DNA of 64,000 nucleotides. Origin: Variovorax sp. WS11. GTDB lineage: Bacteria; Pseudomonadota; Gammaproteobacteria; Burkholderiales; Burkholderiaceae_C. The translations under genes and the position numbers were made by a program. The stretch lies in NCBI RefSeq assembly GCF_010499245.1, contig NZ_JAAGOW010000004.1, positions 868,001 through 932,000 of the forward strand, written 5' to 3'. The notes under the pieces are model-generated. The model had not been told where the DNA came from. It worked only from the letters and a program-made list of their open reading frames with translations, and did not search any database. Below, piece after piece: positions 60,955 through 64,000 of this stretch (the first letter of the stretch is position 1; every line of letters starts with the position of its first letter).

Positions 60955-61256
60955 CGCCCGTCGGCCCATGATGAACGGGTGGACGAAATGCACCCTGCTT
61001 GCCCAGCTCGCACGCCATGCTCTGCGCTAGCGATCGAAGTCAGTGCTTGGTGCCGGAAAACGCCGAGTAGCCTTCGGCGCCGCTCAGGCTCGCGGTAGCG
61101 CCGGTGAAGAAGATGGTGCCGCTCCACGCAGCGAGCTGATCGGCCGTGCATCGCGCGACGCACTCCTTCATTCCCTTGCATGCGAATCGGAGTGCCAAAG
61201 CGAGCCCCGAGGTTGTCACCAGCGCCCACGACGAGTGCGGTAGGGGTATCCACGGG
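60955..61256 (-). pseudogene. SDR-family remnant fused to the panB fragment
   Basis: The Rossmann start VDTPTALVVGAGDNLGA begins at about 61256, shifts frame into ALRFACKGMKECVAR, then a deletion leads to the Ser-Tyr region GTIFFTGATASLSGAEGYSA with FSGTKH (YxxxK replaced in part), then another shift to MACELGKQG. At least two frameshifts and one large internal deletion. Confidence 0.7.
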
Positions 61257-61380
61257 GGTTGCCTCCTGGTTAAAGACGTGTGAACACACCTATCATAGAT
61301 AGATCTTGCAGGCATTGAAATACGGACAGCGATTTTCTCTATAGAGCCTGGCTCTTTTATCTGCAGTACGGAGACGACAC

Positions 61381-63018
61381 ATGGGTGCACTATTCGATGA
61401 GGGGTTGGCGAAGAACGCAGCGAATTTCCAGGCGCTGTCCCCGATCTCCTTCCTCAAGCGCACGGCGGAGATCTATCCGGAGTACGGCGCTGTCGTGTAT
61501 CGCGAGAGGAGAATGAGCTATCGGGAACTGCTGCGACGTTGCGAGGACTTCGCCGGGTTCCTCGACATGCGGGGCCTTCGCAAGGGCGACGTGGTCGCCG
61601 CCATGCTGCCCAACATTCCCGAGATGCTCGAGCTCAGCCACGCGGGCATCTCGGCCGGGCGAGTGCTCCTCACCATCAATGTGCGACTGGACGCTGCGGT
61701 CATCCGCTTCCAGTTGGAGCATGCCGAGGCCAAGGTGCTCGTCTACGATCGCGAGTACGCAGCGACGATCGCTGGCGCACTGGCCGGAATGAAGAGTCCG
61801 CCGCTAGCACTCGAAGTCGTGGACACTGGCGTCGCGTACACCACCGTGCCACTCGGGCACATGGGCTACGAGGAAGCCGTGTCGCACGGCCATGGACACG
61901 GCCAGCTCGTCGGGCCTGAGGACGAATGGGACGCGATCGCTGTCTCCTACACGTCCGGAACGACTGGCAATCCCAAGGGCGTAGTGACGCATCACCGCGG
62001 CGCCTACCTCAACGCCATGGCGAACACCGTCGCCTGGTCCATGGGAGCTCACCCGGCCTACCTCTGGGTACTGCCGATGTTCCACTGCAACGGGTGGTGC
62101 TTTCCATGGACTATTACGCTGCTAGCGGGAACCCACCTGTGCCTGCGCAAAGTGGAGGACCAGGCAATTCTGGATATCGCCAATGCGCACCATGCGACTC
62201 ATTTCTGCGCGGCCCCGGTGGTGCTGTCCATGCTGGCGCGCCGGCCTGCTGATGGGAAAGGCTTCGACACGCCCGTGCGGATACTGACCGCCGGAGCGGC
62301 ACCGGCTGCGTCAGTGATCGAAGGCGTGGAGGCCCTCAACGCCCATGTTACGCAGGTGTACGGTCTGACCGAGACCTACGCGTCGACCGCCGTCAGCGCC
62401 TGGAAAACCAGTTGGAACGACGGTGCCTATGGGAATCGCTACGAGCTGAAGGCGCGCGCCGGCGTTCGATTTCCCGCCTGCGAGGCCCTGGACGTCGTGG
62501 ATTCCGGATACCAGTCGGTCCCGTGGGACGGCGAAACGATCGGGCAGGTTGTCGTGCGTGGCAACACGGTCATGCGTGGCTACCTCAAGAACGAAGATGC
62601 CACGCGGCAGGCCTTCGCAGGCGGCTGGTTCAACACCGGCGACCTGGCCGTGCGCCATCCGGACGGCTACATCTCAATTCGTGACCGGAGCAAGGACATG
62701 ATCAACTCAGGCGGCGAGAAGATGTCGTCGCTCGAGATCGAGCAGGCCCTCTACACCCATACAGCCATCTTCGAGGCCGTGGTCGTCGCGGCGCCTGACC
62801 TCAAGTGGGGCGAGGTGCCCTGGGCCTTCGTCTCCCTCAAGCCCGGCTTCGAGATGAGCGAAGAGGACGTCGTTGCGCATTGCCGTGCCCGGCTCGCGCG
62901 CTTCAAGGTTCCAAAGCGCGTCATCTTCGGCGCTATCGAGCACACCGCGACAGGCAAGGTGCAGAAGTTCCGTCTGCGCGAGTTTGCCAAGACGACCGCA
63001 GCCACCGATGGCGAATAG
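61381..63018 (+). CDS. Acyl-CoA synthetase (AMP-forming, fatty/aromatic acid type)
   Basis: A 545-residue adenylate-forming ligase activating a carboxylic acid to its CoA ester. P-loop AVSYTSGTTGNPKGVVTHHR (about residues 190-209), A5 YGLTETYAS, A7 FNTGDLAVRHPDGYISIRDR and the C-terminal Lys in TGKVQKFRL. NGWCFPWTITLLAGTHLCLR resembles the medium-chain/dimethylsulfoniopropionate-type group. ATG 61381 follows GGAGAC by 6 nt. Followed 64 nt later by a solute receptor, it may activate the imported acid. Confidence 0.92.
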   Translation: MGALFDEGLAKNAANFQALSPISFLKRTAEIYPEYGAVVYRERRMSYRELLRRCEDFAGFLDMRGLRKGDVVAAMLPNIPEMLELSHAGISAGRVLLTINVRLDAAVIRFQLEHAEAKVLVYDREYAATIAGALAGMKSPPLALEVVDTGVAYTTVPLGHMGYEEAVSHGHGHGQLVGPEDEWDAIAVSYTSGTTGNPKGVVTHHRGAYLNAMANTVAWSMGAHPAYLWVLPMFHCNGWCFPWTITLLAGTHLCLRKVEDQAILDIANAHHATHFCAAPVVLSMLARRPADGKGFDTPVRILTAGAAPAASVIEGVEALNAHVTQVYGLTETYASTAVSAWKTSWNDGAYGNRYELKARAGVRFPACEALDVVDSGYQSVPWDGETIGQVVVRGNTVMRGYLKNEDATRQAFAGGWFNTGDLAVRHPDGYISIRDRSKDMINSGGEKMSSLEIEQALYTHTAIFEAVVVAAPDLKWGEVPWAFVSLKPGFEMSEEDVVAHCRARLARFKVPKRVIFGAIEHTATGKVQKFRLREFAKTTAATDGE

Positions 63019-63082
63019 ACGATCAGGTCACCCTGCGGCGCGCCTAGTGCGCCATCCGATTCCACTACCGAGGAGACATCCC

Positions 63083-64000
63083 ATGAGCAATGCTTTGACA
63101 TGTGCGGCGTTCGCCGTCGCGGCCCTCATTTCATCCAGTGCACCCGCGCAGGACGCGGCCAGCGAACCCGTGCGGATCGGCGTGCTGACCGACCTGTCCG
63201 GCGGCTACTCCGACTTGACCGGCGCCGGCTCGGTGAAGGCGGTGCAGATGGCGGTGGCAGACTTCGGCGGCAAGGTGCTCAGCAGACCGATAGAGGTCTT
63301 GTCGGCCGACCACCAGAACAAGGTCGATGTCGCCGCCACCAAGGTGCGGCAGTGGTTCGACGTCGAGAAGGTCAACATGGTCAATGATCTGATGAACTCC
63401 GCTGTGGCCATCGCGGTCACCAAGGTCGCCGCGGAGAAGAACCGTATCGCTATCGTCAACGGAGCCGGGACCGATGCGCTCACGAACGAGGAGTGCACAC
63501 CGGTCACGATTCACTACGCGTGGGACACCTTCGCGATGGCTAGCGGTACGGCTTACGCCGTAGCCAGTCAGGGCGGGAAGTCCTGGTACTTCGTCACCGC
63601 CGACTACGCCTTCGGCAAGGCGCTCGAGGCCAATGCCTCCAAGGTCGTGGCCGACAATGGTGGCAAGAGCCTCGGCTCGGCCCGGCATCCGCTTGCGGCG
63701 TCCGACTTCTCCTCGTTCATGCTGCAAGCACAGAGTTCGGGCGCGCAGGTGGTGGCGTTGGCCAACGGCGGCCAGGACGTCCAGAACTCGCTGCGATCAG
63801 CGTCCGAATTCGGGCTTACGAAGTCGGGCAAGCAACGTCTGGTCGCCCTGGCGGTCTTCAACACAGACATCAGCGCAGTCGGCCTGCGGGCAACCCAAGG
63901 CATTCTGGCCACCGAGGCGTTCTACTGGGATCTAAACGACGAAACGCGGGCGTGGTCCCAACGCTTCTTCAAGGAGACCGGTAAGATGCCCACGGCCATG
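63083..64000 (+). CDS. ABC transporter substrate-binding protein, branched-chain type (runs off the window)
   Basis: The frame is open to the window edge (306 codons). Signal peptide about residues 1-23 (AFAVAALISSSAPAQ), then VRIGVLTDLSGGYSDLTGAG, LSADHQNKVDVAATKVRQWF and KSWYFVTADYAFGKALEANA, typical of Peripla_BP_6 receptors of aromatic-acid or amino-acid importers. ATG 63083 has GGAG 7 nt upstream. The permease and ATPase genes would lie beyond 64000. Together with the ligase 61381 it suggests uptake followed by CoA activation. Confidence 0.9.
   Translation, partial: MSNALTCAAFAVAALISSSAPAQDAASEPVRIGVLTDLSGGYSDLTGAGSVKAVQMAVADFGGKVLSRPIEVLSADHQNKVDVAATKVRQWFDVEKVNMVNDLMNSAVAIAVTKVAAEKNRIAIVNGAGTDALTNEECTPVTIHYAWDTFAMASGTAYAVASQGGKSWYFVTADYAFGKALEANASKVVADNGGKSLGSARHPLAASDFSSFMLQAQSSGAQVVALANGGQDVQNSLRSASEFGLTKSGKQRLVALAVFNTDISAVGLRATQGILATEAFYWDLNDETRAWSQRFFKETGKMPTAM

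Noticed and set aside
1..64000. CRISPR array, tRNA or rRNA gene
   Set aside because: No regularly spaced repeats and no recognisable RNA gene sequence were seen on reading.

Overview
The window is GC-rich chromosomal DNA of a betaproteobacterium, most likely a member of the Burkholderiales close to Comamonadaceae. That placement is inferred from family content: a Bug-type solute receptor beside a CaiB/BaiF CoA-transferase and a BKACE enzyme, a DUF1302/DUF1329/YCF48/MMPL block, and several CoA-ester catabolic genes. It is an accessory, catabolic region with many gene remnants and three insertion sequences. No rRNA, tRNA or CRISPR array was seen.

Layout. 1-530: 5' end of a Tn3-family transposase and a candidate terminal repeat. 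570-7909: MFS exporter, Old Yellow Enzyme, a dehydrogenase remnant, then 'module A' (MarR / thioesterase / thiolase / aldo-keto reductase / MFS). 7955-13273: TetR, enoyl-CoA hydratase, CoA-transferase, Bug receptor, BKACE. 13467-19624: AraC regulator, alcohol dehydrogenase, Baeyer-Villiger monooxygenase, aldehyde dehydrogenase and a broken acyl-CoA ligase; the order recalls cyclic alcohol/ketone oxidation loci.

19746-38218 is one long minus-strand block. Read 5' to 3' it encodes DUF1302 outer-membrane protein, DUF1329, YCF48 factor, MMPL/RND transporter, ferredoxin reductase, alpha/beta hydrolase, a small unknown protein, alcohol dehydrogenase, a P450 resembling P450cam (CYP101), a SnoaL-like protein, a putidaredoxin-type ferredoxin, an SDR, two amidohydrolases, a Rieske oxygenase, a Dabb protein, a second SDR and a MarR regulator. 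Many junctions overlap, so it looks co-transcribed. It has the parts for uptake, P450 hydroxylation and further oxidation of a hydrophobic, possibly terpenoid or alicyclic, substrate.

38448-43309 is an insertion-sequence cluster (IS4 with a perfect 10-bp target duplication, a frameshifted ISKra4, and an IS1182-like element at a CTAG target). 43593-49357 holds an HD-domain protein and a complete branched-chain-type ABC transporter. 49429-61256 is rich in decay: hydrolase, enoyl-CoA hydratase, thiolase, acyl-CoA dehydrogenase, thioesterase, YhdH-type reductase, SDR and panB remnants, among intact TetR, MarR, MFS, MATE and panC genes. It includes 'module B', a paralogue of module A whose thiolase and thioesterase are both broken. 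The window ends with an acyl-CoA synthetase and the start of a second ABC solute-binding protein.

The main signals for follow-up are the P450/Rieske/MMPL block, the duplicated MarR modules with a conserved operator-promoter and predicted leaderless regulator mRNAs, and repeated 8-bp tandem duplications that frameshift catabolic genes.
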